DNA of 33,551 nt, taken from positions 1 to 33,551 of the forward strand of contig CACFAY010000016.1 of NCBI GenBank assembly GCA_902564345.1, in the 5' to 3' direction. Shown here one piece after another: positions 1-9,616 of this stretch (position 1 is its first letter; every line of letters begins with the position of its first letter). This stretch comes from an uncultured SAR324 cluster bacterium (GTDB lineage: Bacteria; SAR324; NAC60-12). Both the position numbers and the translations under genes were made by a program. The notes below the pieces were generated by a model. The model worked only from the letters and a program-made list of their open reading frames with translations, was not told where the DNA came from and searched no databases.

Positions 1-629
1 AACTTCTCCAATTTGGAGTCACGTAAGCCTAAAACGTGAAGACTTTTTGCAGTATTTATAACATATTCGTGACATGAACCACAGTTTCCTTCAGCTCTAA
101 CAACTCTTTCTACAATTTCTTCCAATTGCAGATTTGGAATATAATGGTCATGATCCTGGTTAATTATAAAAGTGATAGCGGAAATGGCCCCCTTTTTTGT
201 AGTCACGTTTACCCATGTAGGTATATAAGTTCCAGCAAACATCTCTCTTGCCCATATTTTCTGTAATTCAGACTGAATATTTTCCTTTGATATTCTAAAT
301 GCCATTCCCTGACAGCTTTCTCCATTATCTAGGCCAAATACCAAACCATGATAATCAGGTGATCCTCTGTATACTATTGATTTTATACATAATCGCCGAT
401 GATACCCTTTTAATGTTCCTGTTCTTTTCTCAATTAATTTAAAATCAGGGTTCCACATCAATGATCCATAACCAAATACCCAAACACCATTTTCTATATT
501 AATACCTTTCAAAGTATTCTCAACTGAATCTAAAAGTTTTTCTGAGTTCATTGTTCTTATTGAGTCTGCCTCATCTCCAGTACCCCACTTATATGAACTA
601 TTTAGTTTAAAATTAGTTTTTAAATTCAT
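1..629 (-). CDS. ChaC-like gamma-glutamylcyclotransferase (glutathione-specific type), C-terminus truncated by window edge
   Basis: Absent from the ORF track. Manual reverse-strand translation from ATG at 629 is open to the window edge: MNLKTNFKLNSSYKWGTGDEADSIRTMNSEK...VFGYGSLMWNPDFKLIEKRTGTLKGYHRRLCIKSIVYRGSPDYHGLVFGLDNGESCQGMAFRI... The YGSLMWNP and GYHRRLC motifs are typical of ChaC. Confidence 0.88.
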   Translation of the reverse strand, partial: MNLKTNFKLNSSYKWGTGDEADSIRTMNSEKLLDSVENTLKGINIENGVWVFGYGSLMWNPDFKLIEKRTGTLKGYHRRLCIKSIVYRGSPDYHGLVFGLDNGESCQGMAFRISKENIQSELQKIWAREMFAGTYIPTWVNVTTKKGAISAITFIINQDHDHYIPNLQLEEIVERVVRAEGNCGSCHEYVINTAKSLHVLGLRDSKLEK

Positions 630-965
630 TTTATTATCATAATTTTTGGTAATTTTTTGAACTTGATTTTGTTCATAATGTACCAATTAATTCAATTATA
701 TTGTATTTCATTCATTCAATAAAATATTTTTATATAATCATTTTGATAATGTTTATTTAATGAAAAAGTGATGAATGTTTATATTTGTTAGTATTATTCT
801 AAATATTTATTATTAGCTTAAACAGTAATTTATAAATTCTCTAGTAAGTACTAAATACAACTTTATATTTTAAGGGAAGGTTATTTAAAGTAGGAACTAA
901 ATTGCAAACATTTTACATTAAGTAACTATATTTTTCAGACTGACCAGTCTGTTTGGTTAAACTGC

Positions 966-1166
966 TCATCTGAATTGACTATTCGCAGAACGTCGTTCTG
1001 ATACCTTACTAAGCCTATTTACTCCAACAGAAAAGCAACTTAATAATCGACTTGTTTCCATTTTTCCACATTCAGGACAGTTGATTGGTGAATCTATTTC
1101 CGTAGTTCTTCTAAGCTCACTGAAACTGTTATCACAATGATTGCAGATATAGTCGTATAAAGGCAT
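966..1166 (-). CDS. FmdB-family zinc-ribbon protein
   Basis: MPLYDYICNHCDNSFSELR...CPECGK: N-terminal MPxYxYxCxxC...CPxCG zinc ribbon typical of the FmdB/CxxC_CxxC_SSSS family. Confidence 0.85.
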   Translation of the reverse strand: MPLYDYICNHCDNSFSELRRTTEIDSPINCPECGKMETSRLLSCFSVGVNRLSKVSERRSANSQFR

Positions 1167-1378
1167 TTAATTATTACTTTTACTATTTTTTTAACATAAA
1201 AAAAAATTTTTTTAATTTAACACACATTAGTTTTACATAAAAGGGAATTATATTTTTTATAATTAAAACTACGTCTATTGAATTTAACACATAAATAATA
1301 GACATTAATGAATATTATTTTTTTTATAAATTATTTCTTTAAGGTTAATGTTTATGATTTTATAAACCTTATATTATC

Positions 1379-1407
1379 TTGACAGATACCCTCATGGGGT
1401 ATATAAT
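1379..1407 (+). promoter_or_regulatory. Consensus sigma70 promoter with embedded CsoR/CstR-like palindrome
   Basis: TTGACA (1379-1384), 17-nt spacer, TATAAT (1402-1407). The spacer carries ATACCC-TCATG-GGGTAT (1386-1402), upstream of the YceI-like ORF. Confidence 0.6.
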
Positions 1408-1522
1408 AATCTTATAATTTTTCTATCATTTTAATTTTTTTTTATCTAGAAATGTCAACTGTTTTTAAGGACAACTGTCAAAAACAGATATCTATCTTTA
1501 ATAAATATGTCCTTAAATTAAA

Positions 1523-2146
1523 TTGTTACTTATGATTAAACTCCTCAGTAATCTAATTAAGTCCTTTATCTTCATTTATACTTTAGGGATTGGAACTCTA
1601 CAACTGAATGCTGATGAAATTTTTAAGAAAGGAGACCACTGTCTTGCATATCAAACAGAAGAGACAATTTTTCTATTTATAAATTCTGTTGTGATAGGCA
1701 AAACATGTGAAATATCTGTTCAGGTTGAACGTGATGCCAATAATACTAGGTTTGTGTTAAGCTTTCCAATAAACTCACTTGATTCAGGAGTGAACATGAG
1801 AGACGAAGATGTGGTGGAAATGCTTTCAGATGAAAAAGCTAGTGACATACGTTTTGTTAGTGATTTTATCACGCGCGGACAGGTAAACGCAGCTTTGAAA
1901 AGTGGTAAAACAAAATTAGGAGGAGTTCTTGAGGTAGCTGGAAAATCAAATAATGTTATATTTCCCTTGAATCTATCCGAAAACTCAGGGACATGGTTGG
2001 TAACTGGGAAATTGATAACTTCCCTTTCAGAATTCGGTTTAGAACTACCTTCTGTTCTTGGTGGAGTAGTTGCAGATACTCACGACTATCTTGAACTACT
2101 GGTTCACCTCAACTTTAAACTTATGAATGGACTTCCAGAGTTTTAG
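1523..2146 (+). CDS. YceI-like secreted/periplasmic protein
   Basis: N-terminal signal-like hydrophobic segment. 'SDIRFVSDFIT...GVLEVAGKSNNVIFPLNL...SLSEFGLELPSVLGGVVADTHDYLELLVHLNF' resembles the YceI beta-barrel pattern. An alternative ATG lies at 1532. Confidence 0.6.
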   Translation: MLLMIKLLSNLIKSFIFIYTLGIGTLQLNADEIFKKGDHCLAYQTEETIFLFINSVVIGKTCEISVQVERDANNTRFVLSFPINSLDSGVNMRDEDVVEMLSDEKASDIRFVSDFITRGQVNAALKSGKTKLGGVLEVAGKSNNVIFPLNLSENSGTWLVTGKLITSLSEFGLELPSVLGGVVADTHDYLELLVHLNFKLMNGLPEF

Positions 2147-2307
2147 TCCGTGTGCATGAACCAAAAATGATCTAACACTAGTAAAATTAATATCCGTTCT
2201 TCTTATCCTCTTAATATTTGAAGTATCAAGAACTCAAAAAATACTGCATAATAATAAAGTATCTTCATATAATTTATAAAACCTATTTTGTTCTCTAGAG
2301 TAAATTT

Positions 2308-4317
2308 ATGGCCGATTTTGGTACAATTTCATTAATGGCCGCACTGGCCGTTTGTGTTTACGGATCTGTAATACCTCATTTTGGTGTAAAAACAAATAAT
2401 TGGAATCTAATCCGTTCTGCTCAAAATGCTAGCATTTTATCATTTTTCCTTATATCAGTTGCATCATATGTCTTAATTTATTCGCTTGTAACAAGCGATT
2501 TCAGTATATTTTACGTCTGGAGCCATTCAAGTACTGACATGCCCCTTATCTACAAAATAACGTCGTTTTGGGGGGGGTTAGAAGGTTCACTATTATTTTG
2601 GATACTGGTTCAGAGTTTTTTTGCAATGATCGTAGCTTTCCGCTATCAATATTCAAATAGAGAAATAATTCCATATGTAATTACTACATTAAATGCAATT
2701 TTGGCTTTTCTTCTTGTATTGCTCATTGGTTGGTCTAATCCACTTGATTTACAGGCAATAATACCAAAAGAAGGACAAGGGCTTAACCCACTTTTGCAAA
2801 ATCCAGCCATGGCAATTCATCCTCCATCATTGTACCTAGGTTTTATAGGGTTTAGTGTGCCCTTTGCCTTTGCAATGGGGGGACTGATACGTGGGAAACT
2901 TGACAACGAATGGGTTCTTACAACACGTCGATGGACATTAATGTCCTGGTATTTCCTATCCGCTGGATTGATACTAGGAGGACAGTGGGCATATGAAGAA
3001 CTTGGATGGGGTGGCTTCTGGGCATGGGATCCTGTTGAAAACGCTGCATTAATGCCATGGTTGACTGGTACTGCATTTTTACATTCTGTAATGATACAAG
3101 AAAAACGTAATATGTTAAAGATTTGGAATGTGGTACTTATCATTACTACATTTGGATTAACCATTGTTGGAACTTTTCTTACTCGTTCAGGAATAATTAA
3201 TTCAGTGCACTCTTTTACCCAGTCTGAAATTGGACCTGCATTTTTAGTTTATTTGGCACTGGTTTTAGTAGCAGGATTTGCATTTCTTTTTAAAAGGATT
3301 CAATTACTCGAGTCAGATTATAAAATTGAATCAGTATTATGTCGTGAAAATGTGTTTCTTGCTCAAAATATATTACTCGTGGGCATTGCCTTCACAGTAT
3401 TGTTGGGCACAACATTCCCTCTACTTGCCGAAGCAGTTAGGGGCACAAAACTTTCAATTCAAGCTCCATTCTTCAATACAATTACAGCACCAATGGGTTA
3501 CGCTTTATTAATTTTAATGGGTATCGGCATGCTAATTCCCTGGCGAAGATCGAGCTTGGAAAATTTTCGCAGAAACTTTCAAAATCCATCAATTTTCGCC
3601 ACCCTTGGCACGATTTTTTTAGTTTGGTTCTTCTATGGTAAAAGTTTGCAATGGGGTGTTTATATCATTTTGTGGTCAACAATTTTTGTAACCTCAACCA
3701 TATTATTAGAACTTATCTTAGCCACTCAAATGAAAGCTAAACAAACAAAAAGTAATTTCATTATTGGATTTTATTACGTAATCTTAAGAAACAGAAGACG
3801 TTATGGTGGCTTGCTAATACATTTTGGAGTTGTATTAATGTTCTTAGGATTTGCAGGTACATTTTTTGGTATAGAAAAAGATCTAACACTTGAAGTTGGG
3901 GAATCAAAAGAAATCGGTAACTATCGACTAGAGTTTAAAAATATTGGTGAGTTTATGTCAGGTAATGCTAGACACAGGGCAGCAATTATCAATGTTTATG
4001 ACTCAGATAATAATTTTCTTGAAATACTGAAACCAGCAAAAAGTTTTTATCCTACTCAGCCTCAACCTCTTACCGAAGTTGCTATTCGCAGAACATTTCT
4101 TGAAGACCTTTATCTAATCTTTTCAAGCGAAAATGCAAAAGAAGAAAATTCTATCACAATTAAAGTTTATATAAACCCTCTCGTAGGCTGGGCATGGGCT
4201 GCTTTGCCGATTTTCACAATTGGTATTGGCATTTGCTTGACTTATAGACCAAAAAGCTTGATAGCTCATGAATTAGTCCATAAAGAGCGCTATATGGCCA
4301 TTAATAAATCATTATAA
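2308..4317 (+). CDS. ccmF: Cytochrome c-type biogenesis heme lyase subunit CcmF
   Basis: Multi-TM protein with WWD-domain signature WGGFWAWDPVENAALMPWL, plus TFGLTIVGTFLTRSGIINSVHSF and a C-terminal YRRYGGLLIHFGV-like segment. Confidence 0.95.
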   Translation: MADFGTISLMAALAVCVYGSVIPHFGVKTNNWNLIRSAQNASILSFFLISVASYVLIYSLVTSDFSIFYVWSHSSTDMPLIYKITSFWGGLEGSLLFWILVQSFFAMIVAFRYQYSNREIIPYVITTLNAILAFLLVLLIGWSNPLDLQAIIPKEGQGLNPLLQNPAMAIHPPSLYLGFIGFSVPFAFAMGGLIRGKLDNEWVLTTRRWTLMSWYFLSAGLILGGQWAYEELGWGGFWAWDPVENAALMPWLTGTAFLHSVMIQEKRNMLKIWNVVLIITTFGLTIVGTFLTRSGIINSVHSFTQSEIGPAFLVYLALVLVAGFAFLFKRIQLLESDYKIESVLCRENVFLAQNILLVGIAFTVLLGTTFPLLAEAVRGTKLSIQAPFFNTITAPMGYALLILMGIGMLIPWRRSSLENFRRNFQNPSIFATLGTIFLVWFFYGKSLQWGVYIILWSTIFVTSTILLELILATQMKAKQTKSNFIIGFYYVILRNRRRYGGLLIHFGVVLMFLGFAGTFFGIEKDLTLEVGESKEIGNYRLEFKNIGEFMSGNARHRAAIINVYDSDNNFLEILKPAKSFYPTQPQPLTEVAIRRTFLEDLYLIFSSENAKEENSITIKVYINPLVGWAWAALPIFTIGIGICLTYRPKSLIAHELVHKERYMAINKSL

Positions 4318-4447
4318 AAATATCAAAATCTAATTTTCTTGTAAATTATGGATAATTATAAGATCAGAAATCTACCCACAGATATCTAAAAAATATTAAG
4401 ACCTATTTATTAAAAATATAATTGTAAAATTAAAACTATCATGAAAA

Positions 4448-5740
4448 TTGGATAAAAAAATAGCAGTGATTGGCAGTGGCATAGCTGGCCTAACAGCTGG
4501 ATTATTATGCCGTGATTCAGGTGCAGAAGTCACAATCTTCGAAGCAAGTTCGAAACGTGGTATGGATCTAAATAGTCTTAACTTAGATCTTGATGATCAA
4601 AATTCAGGCTATGTAGATATACCATTGAGGGTTATGAGCCCTCATGCTTGGCCGTTAACTTTGAAAATGTGTGAAATTCTTAGTGTGAAAACTTTTGAAG
4701 TCGACACACCTGTTGCATGTAGTTGGCTTGATGAAAGTACATGGTTCAGAAGCAGCAAATTTCGCCTAGGCTCTAAATTGATTCCATGGGTTCCAGTACG
4801 TTATCTTTTTCAATCTGAAACTTACCAGATTTTATTGGGATTTTTTAAGATTTTAAAATTAAATCCAGATAATTTTCCTCCAGAATTGACTGTTAAGGAC
4901 TTTATTGAACAACTAAACTTTGCACCTCTTTTCTCGAAGGGATTTTTATTTCCTCTCTTAACTACTATTTGTACCTGTGATGAAAAATCACTTGAAAAAT
5001 GGCCTGCTATTCAGATTCTTGATTTGATGAAAAAAATTGTTTTTGGTGATAGATTGCGGAGAATTGCAGGAGGAACAAAAGCCTTAGCAGAAAAACTTGG
5101 TATGGGTCTTAATTGGCAAAGTGGTGTCTATATAAAAAATTTGTCAGAGAAATCTAAAGGAATCTTTTTAAGTTCTAAAAATATGAATTATGGTCCGTTT
5201 GATAATGTGATATGCGCAGTGCAGGCAAATCAACTTAAATTTCTTCCAAATAGTTATGACCCTGAATTAAAAATTCTAAGATCATTCCCATATACCTCTG
5301 GCACTCTATGGATCCATAGAGATATGCGCTTCATGCCAAAAAATAAAAATGACTGGTCAGCACTGCACTATCAGGTAAAAAAAGATTTCAGTAGCTCAAT
5401 GTTCAGTGTTTGGGTTAATCCTATAGAACCATCTATTGCGAGACATGAGCCAATTCTTCAAACATGGAACCCAATTATTGAACCAAGGCAAGAAAAAGTT
5501 TACAAAACTTTAACTATGGAACGTGCAGTTGTCTCTGGAGAAAATCAAAAATTATTACAACAACTTAATGACGTGCATCAATTACCAAATAGAAAGGTAT
5601 TTTTCTGTGGGTCCTATGCTGCACCAGGAGTCCCTCTACTTGAATCTGCAGTGCAATCAGCAATCACAGTTATTAACCAACTAGGTCTTACTCCTCTTAA
5701 TCGAGAAATATATGAAATGTGTTCTCCCAAAATGCATTAA
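4448..5740 (+). CDS. FAD-dependent oxidoreductase (amine oxidase/protoporphyrinogen oxidase-like fold), TTG start
   Basis: N-terminal Rossmann motif IAVIGSGIAGLTAGLLCRDSGAEVTIFEAS; C-terminal VFFCGSYAAPGVPLLESAVQSAITV FAD-binding motif. Confidence 0.75.
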   Translation: MDKKIAVIGSGIAGLTAGLLCRDSGAEVTIFEASSKRGMDLNSLNLDLDDQNSGYVDIPLRVMSPHAWPLTLKMCEILSVKTFEVDTPVACSWLDESTWFRSSKFRLGSKLIPWVPVRYLFQSETYQILLGFFKILKLNPDNFPPELTVKDFIEQLNFAPLFSKGFLFPLLTTICTCDEKSLEKWPAIQILDLMKKIVFGDRLRRIAGGTKALAEKLGMGLNWQSGVYIKNLSEKSKGIFLSSKNMNYGPFDNVICAVQANQLKFLPNSYDPELKILRSFPYTSGTLWIHRDMRFMPKNKNDWSALHYQVKKDFSSSMFSVWVNPIEPSIARHEPILQTWNPIIEPRQEKVYKTLTMERAVVSGENQKLLQQLNDVHQLPNRKVFFCGSYAAPGVPLLESAVQSAITVINQLGLTPLNREIYEMCSPKMH

Positions 5741-5762
5741 ATTCTATCTTATATCTGTAATA

Positions 5763-8354
5763 TTATGAACTTCTTAACAAATTAAGCGGGGACGATTTCA
5801 ATGTTTTGCGTGTCGCTATCCATGCTACTATAACACTTAATGTTGTAACTCCTATCACACTTGCTAAACTTGTCTGCCATGTCCATTTCCAAAGGTTTTC
5901 AAAAAACCACCAAGCTATTCCGTATGACATTATCAAACTTACACCTACTCCAAAAAGTCCTGCACAAATGCCTAATATAGCAAATTCGATCTGAATCATT
6001 TTCTGTATATCATTAAATTTAGCACCTAGTACTTTAAGCAGGTTTAGCTCCCACAACCTCCCCTGCACTTCATGTCTGGCAATGGAAAAAACAACAACAA
6101 GTCCAGCCATTATCGAAAGATACGCCATAAAACGGAGTGCCAAAACCATTTGGTCCGATATTTTTAGAATACGTTCTACAGTCCTTGTTACATCAATTAC
6201 TGAAATATTAGGGTATTCCTGTACTATCAAATTCTGATAATTCATTCTTTCCAATCTATCAAGACCTCCCATAGAAGCAAGATAAGTGGCAGGCGCATCA
6301 TCTAGAACACCAGGTTGAAATAGGATGAAAAAATTAGGCTGAAAACTATTCCATTTGACTTTTCGTAAATTTATTACTTTTGCTGAAATTGGGACTTCAT
6401 GTACATTAAATTCGAGAAAATCACCAAGCTTTAACCCCATTCTTTCAGCAAATCTTTCTTCTAGTGAAACTTCTGCCGGCATATCAGAATTCCAATCATA
6501 GTTGCCGGCAAGCTTACGTCCTTCAACAATATTTTCTGAATCTGATAACTTTGTTCTATACGAAAGGTTTAAGGTTCGCATACGGAATCCCTGTTCTCGC
6601 TGTCTTTCTCTCGTACTTAGACCCTCATTAAAATCTGATTTGTATTTCCTGCCATTAACTTTTTCCAAACGCGCCCTGACCATAGGTGAAATATAATTTA
6701 AATTCATTTTATTGTCGGCTAGTAAATTTTTAAGTGGTTCAATTTGCTCAGTTTGGATATCAAACAAAAACAAGCTTGGTATTCGGAAATCAGCAGGACG
6801 GGAAATTTCCTCTTGTAAACCCTGATATATTTGTGGAATCAAATTTATAAGTAAAGTTCCAAGAGAAAGTGCAACAAAACAAGATATTGCTCCTGCCCTA
6901 TTGCGTTGCAAATTGCGAAAAGCAAGTCTTTTTATTGTATTACCAGATGTCTGACTGAGTTTTCCTGCAAACATTAATATTATCCATGACATAGACCCCA
7001 ATAATAATACCGAACAGAACAACATTCCAACAAAAGCACTACCAACTATAAATGATTGAGACTGCCAGACTGACAATATCCATGATAAAATTATTAATGG
7101 AAAGTAACTCAGAGTTTGACGCAAAATCAAAGTTTCAGATCCATGGTTGCCGTTATTTTTGCGTAGAAGCATAAGTGGTTGTACTGAGTGAATCCGGGTA
7201 AGAACTGGAAGACAAAAAACTAGGCTTCCAATGCTTCCCAAAATAAGAGCAAATACTAAACTGCTTAAATTGACATTTGTCTCAAAACCACGGGGAAGAA
7301 AGTTTTCTAGTAACAATTCCAATAGTGGCAATATTCCAAGAGAAAAGATAATAGAAATTAATGCTGCTGCGGTACCCAAGAATACGAGTTGCCATAACAC
7401 CATGCGATAGGTTTGTTGGCGAGTTGCTCCAAGACTCATCAAAATTGACATTTCTTGAAAACGGTGCACCAGATAGTTTCTAAACAAATATGCAGCACCA
7501 ATTCCAGCTAAAAATACTGCGATTAGAGCTATAAGCCCCAAATAATCATTGAGGTAGCCCAAAACACGACCCAAGCTGTTAGCTGCTCTTTTATGAGTTC
7601 TTACTCTGATTTTTGAAAATGAATCATCAAATTTTTGTATTTTGCCCCGTAAGTTTTCAACAAGTACTTTAAGCTCTGTTCCTTTAGGGAAGCGATAAAG
7701 ATACTGATAACTGACCCTGCTTTTTTTGCTCAGCAGTCCTGTTTCCTCAATTTTATTCAAACCTAAATATATTCGCGGCGCGAAACCAAATGATGACATA
7801 GAACTGCTTGGATCATCAATAACTGAGTCTATAACACGAAAACTAGTCTCACCAATATCAATATTTTCCCCTTCATTTATATTTAGCATTAAAAGGAGTT
7901 CGGGATAAATCCATGCATCTTTCTTAAAGTCTAGATTTTGAAGTACCATTTCAGGAATTACCTTACCTGATTCTCTCAGAACCATTTTTCCATAAAATGG
8001 ATATTTTTCTCCTATACCAGTCACCTGCACCAGTACTGATCTTTTTTTGGAAGCGACCATGGTGAAAAGGCTAATTTTTTGAGTAGACATAGTGTTTTCA
8101 GGAAAAATTGATTCAAGATTTCCTAAAGTTTTATCATCAATGGGGACATAACTTGTTAGAGCTAAATCTGCTCCAAGAATTGCCTGTGAATTTTTTCCTA
8201 AATGTATATCAAGTGATTCTTTGAAAGAATCCAGAGCAATAAAACCTGCAAGCCCGAGAGCAAGGTTGAAAAGGAAAAAAATACTGAAACGTCTATTGTT
8301 CAGAAGTTCTTTTAATGCCAGTTTAGACCAGAAAAAAGAGTATGGTTTTTTCAT
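5763..8354 (-). CDS. ABC transporter permease, FtsX/MacB-like (YbbP type)
   Basis: 863 aa with duplicated FtsX-type permease modules (N-terminal KLALKELLNNRRFSIFFLFNLALGLAG; internal LAFRNLQRNRAGAISCFVALSLGTLL). Overlaps the upstream ATPase by 4 nt. Confidence 0.85.
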   Translation of the reverse strand: MKKPYSFFWSKLALKELLNNRRFSIFFLFNLALGLAGFIALDSFKESLDIHLGKNSQAILGADLALTSYVPIDDKTLGNLESIFPENTMSTQKISLFTMVASKKRSVLVQVTGIGEKYPFYGKMVLRESGKVIPEMVLQNLDFKKDAWIYPELLLMLNINEGENIDIGETSFRVIDSVIDDPSSSMSSFGFAPRIYLGLNKIEETGLLSKKSRVSYQYLYRFPKGTELKVLVENLRGKIQKFDDSFSKIRVRTHKRAANSLGRVLGYLNDYLGLIALIAVFLAGIGAAYLFRNYLVHRFQEMSILMSLGATRQQTYRMVLWQLVFLGTAAALISIIFSLGILPLLELLLENFLPRGFETNVNLSSLVFALILGSIGSLVFCLPVLTRIHSVQPLMLLRKNNGNHGSETLILRQTLSYFPLIILSWILSVWQSQSFIVGSAFVGMLFCSVLLLGSMSWIILMFAGKLSQTSGNTIKRLAFRNLQRNRAGAISCFVALSLGTLLINLIPQIYQGLQEEISRPADFRIPSLFLFDIQTEQIEPLKNLLADNKMNLNYISPMVRARLEKVNGRKYKSDFNEGLSTRERQREQGFRMRTLNLSYRTKLSDSENIVEGRKLAGNYDWNSDMPAEVSLEERFAERMGLKLGDFLEFNVHEVPISAKVINLRKVKWNSFQPNFFILFQPGVLDDAPATYLASMGGLDRLERMNYQNLIVQEYPNISVIDVTRTVERILKISDQMVLALRFMAYLSIMAGLVVVFSIARHEVQGRLWELNLLKVLGAKFNDIQKMIQIEFAILGICAGLFGVGVSLIMSYGIAWWFFENLWKWTWQTSLASVIGVTTLSVIVAWIATRKTLKSSPLNLLRSS

Positions 8355-9013
8355 TGAAAAGTTCCATACTGAAGAGTCATCTGTCTAGAGCAACGACCAG
8401 CCATCTCTGTGTTATGAGTTACCAGCAACATTGTCATTCCCGTTGTTTTTACCAAGTCAAAAAGAAGATTTGCAACTTGAATACCGGTTTCATTATCAAG
8501 ATTTCCAGTAGGCTCATCTGCAAGAAGAATTGAAGGTCTTGTAACTATTGCTCTAGCGATAGCTACCCTTTGAGACTCTCCTCCACTTAGTTGATTTGGG
8601 AAATGCTTTTCACGGTCTGAAAGACTGACATGCTCAAGTGCTTCTTTCGCACGAAAAATATAATCTTCATATCCAAACATTTCCAATGGTAAGCTTACGT
8701 TTTCCAATGCTGTAAGGTGGGGCATCAAATAAAACTGTTGAAAAATAATTCCAATATTTTTTGCTCGGAATTGAGTCAGATTCGCTTCACTCATTTCACT
8801 TATTTCTTTGTCTCTTAATCGCAGCGATCCAGTTGTTTGTCGGTCTAATCCTGCCATCAAAGATAAAAGTGTCGATTTCCCACTGCCTGATTGTCCCACA
8901 ACTGCCACTGTTTCACCCTCATGTATTTCAAGATTAATATTTTTTAAAACATCAATTTTACCATGATCAGCCTGCTTAAAAGATTTATATAGTTTATTTA
9001 TTTCTAGTAACAT
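8351..9013 (-). CDS. ABC transporter ATP-binding protein, LolD/YbbA family
   Basis: Walker A GQSGSGKSTLL, signature LSGGESQRVAIARA, Walker B ILLADEPTGNLD. ATGA overlap with the downstream permease. Confidence 0.93.
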   Translation of the reverse strand: MLLEINKLYKSFKQADHGKIDVLKNINLEIHEGETVAVVGQSGSGKSTLLSLMAGLDRQTTGSLRLRDKEISEMSEANLTQFRAKNIGIIFQQFYLMPHLTALENVSLPLEMFGYEDYIFRAKEALEHVSLSDREKHFPNQLSGGESQRVAIARAIVTRPSILLADEPTGNLDNETGIQVANLLFDLVKTTGMTMLLVTHNTEMAGRCSRQMTLQYGTFQ

Positions 9014-9247
9014 TAGATTTTTTATAACCTTATTTTAATATTTACAATTAAACTAATGCCTTCATTTTACAAAAATGAGTTGCTGAAATCAAATTTAGAA
9101 ATTTTTAATTTAGTAATTTTTTGTAACTTCAAATTTCTGGTTTAATCTAGTCAGATCTGATAGAGTAGTGATAGAAAACTAAGTCCAATTTATAATGTAA
9201 AATTGGTATTAAAATGCTAAAACTAAATATATAATATAATCAATTAA

Positions 9248-9607
9248 ATGGGAGCAATAAATATACTTCTTATAGGTGCAGGTTCTGGTGTAATATTCGC
9301 GATAATCAGCATTCTTATGATAAATACTTTCAACTCAGAAAAATACCCGATCGGAGGATTTTTGCCAGCATTATGGATGGTTACAGATTTAGGTGAATAT
9401 TCTAAGATTGAAGCTGCAGGTTTGCTTATAATGGGAGGAATTACAGGTTTTTATATCATGCTCGCATTCAGAAAAATGAAATTTGATATTTTCGGGAAAA
9501 AACTACAAAAACAAATTGAAGAAAATAAAGTATCTAAAGAAAATAATGATGGAAGTCGAAACACTATAACTGTCAAAGGAAAATCTTTGGCAGAATTTCT
9601 TAAGTGA
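9248..9607 (+). CDS. Hypothetical small membrane protein
   Basis: 119-aa ORF with two probable TM segments and a charged, soluble C-terminal tail. No family recognised. Confidence 0.55.
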   Translation: MGAINILLIGAGSGVIFAIISILMINTFNSEKYPIGGFLPALWMVTDLGEYSKIEAAGLLIMGGITGFYIMLAFRKMKFDIFGKKLQKQIEENKVSKENNDGSRNTITVKGKSLAEFLK

Positions 9608-9616
9608 TTATATTTG

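Noticed and set aside
2817-3164. 115-aa antisense ORF inside ccmF
   Set aside because: Opposite a strongly conserved CcmF segment; explained by codon bias of the real gene, no recognisable domain.
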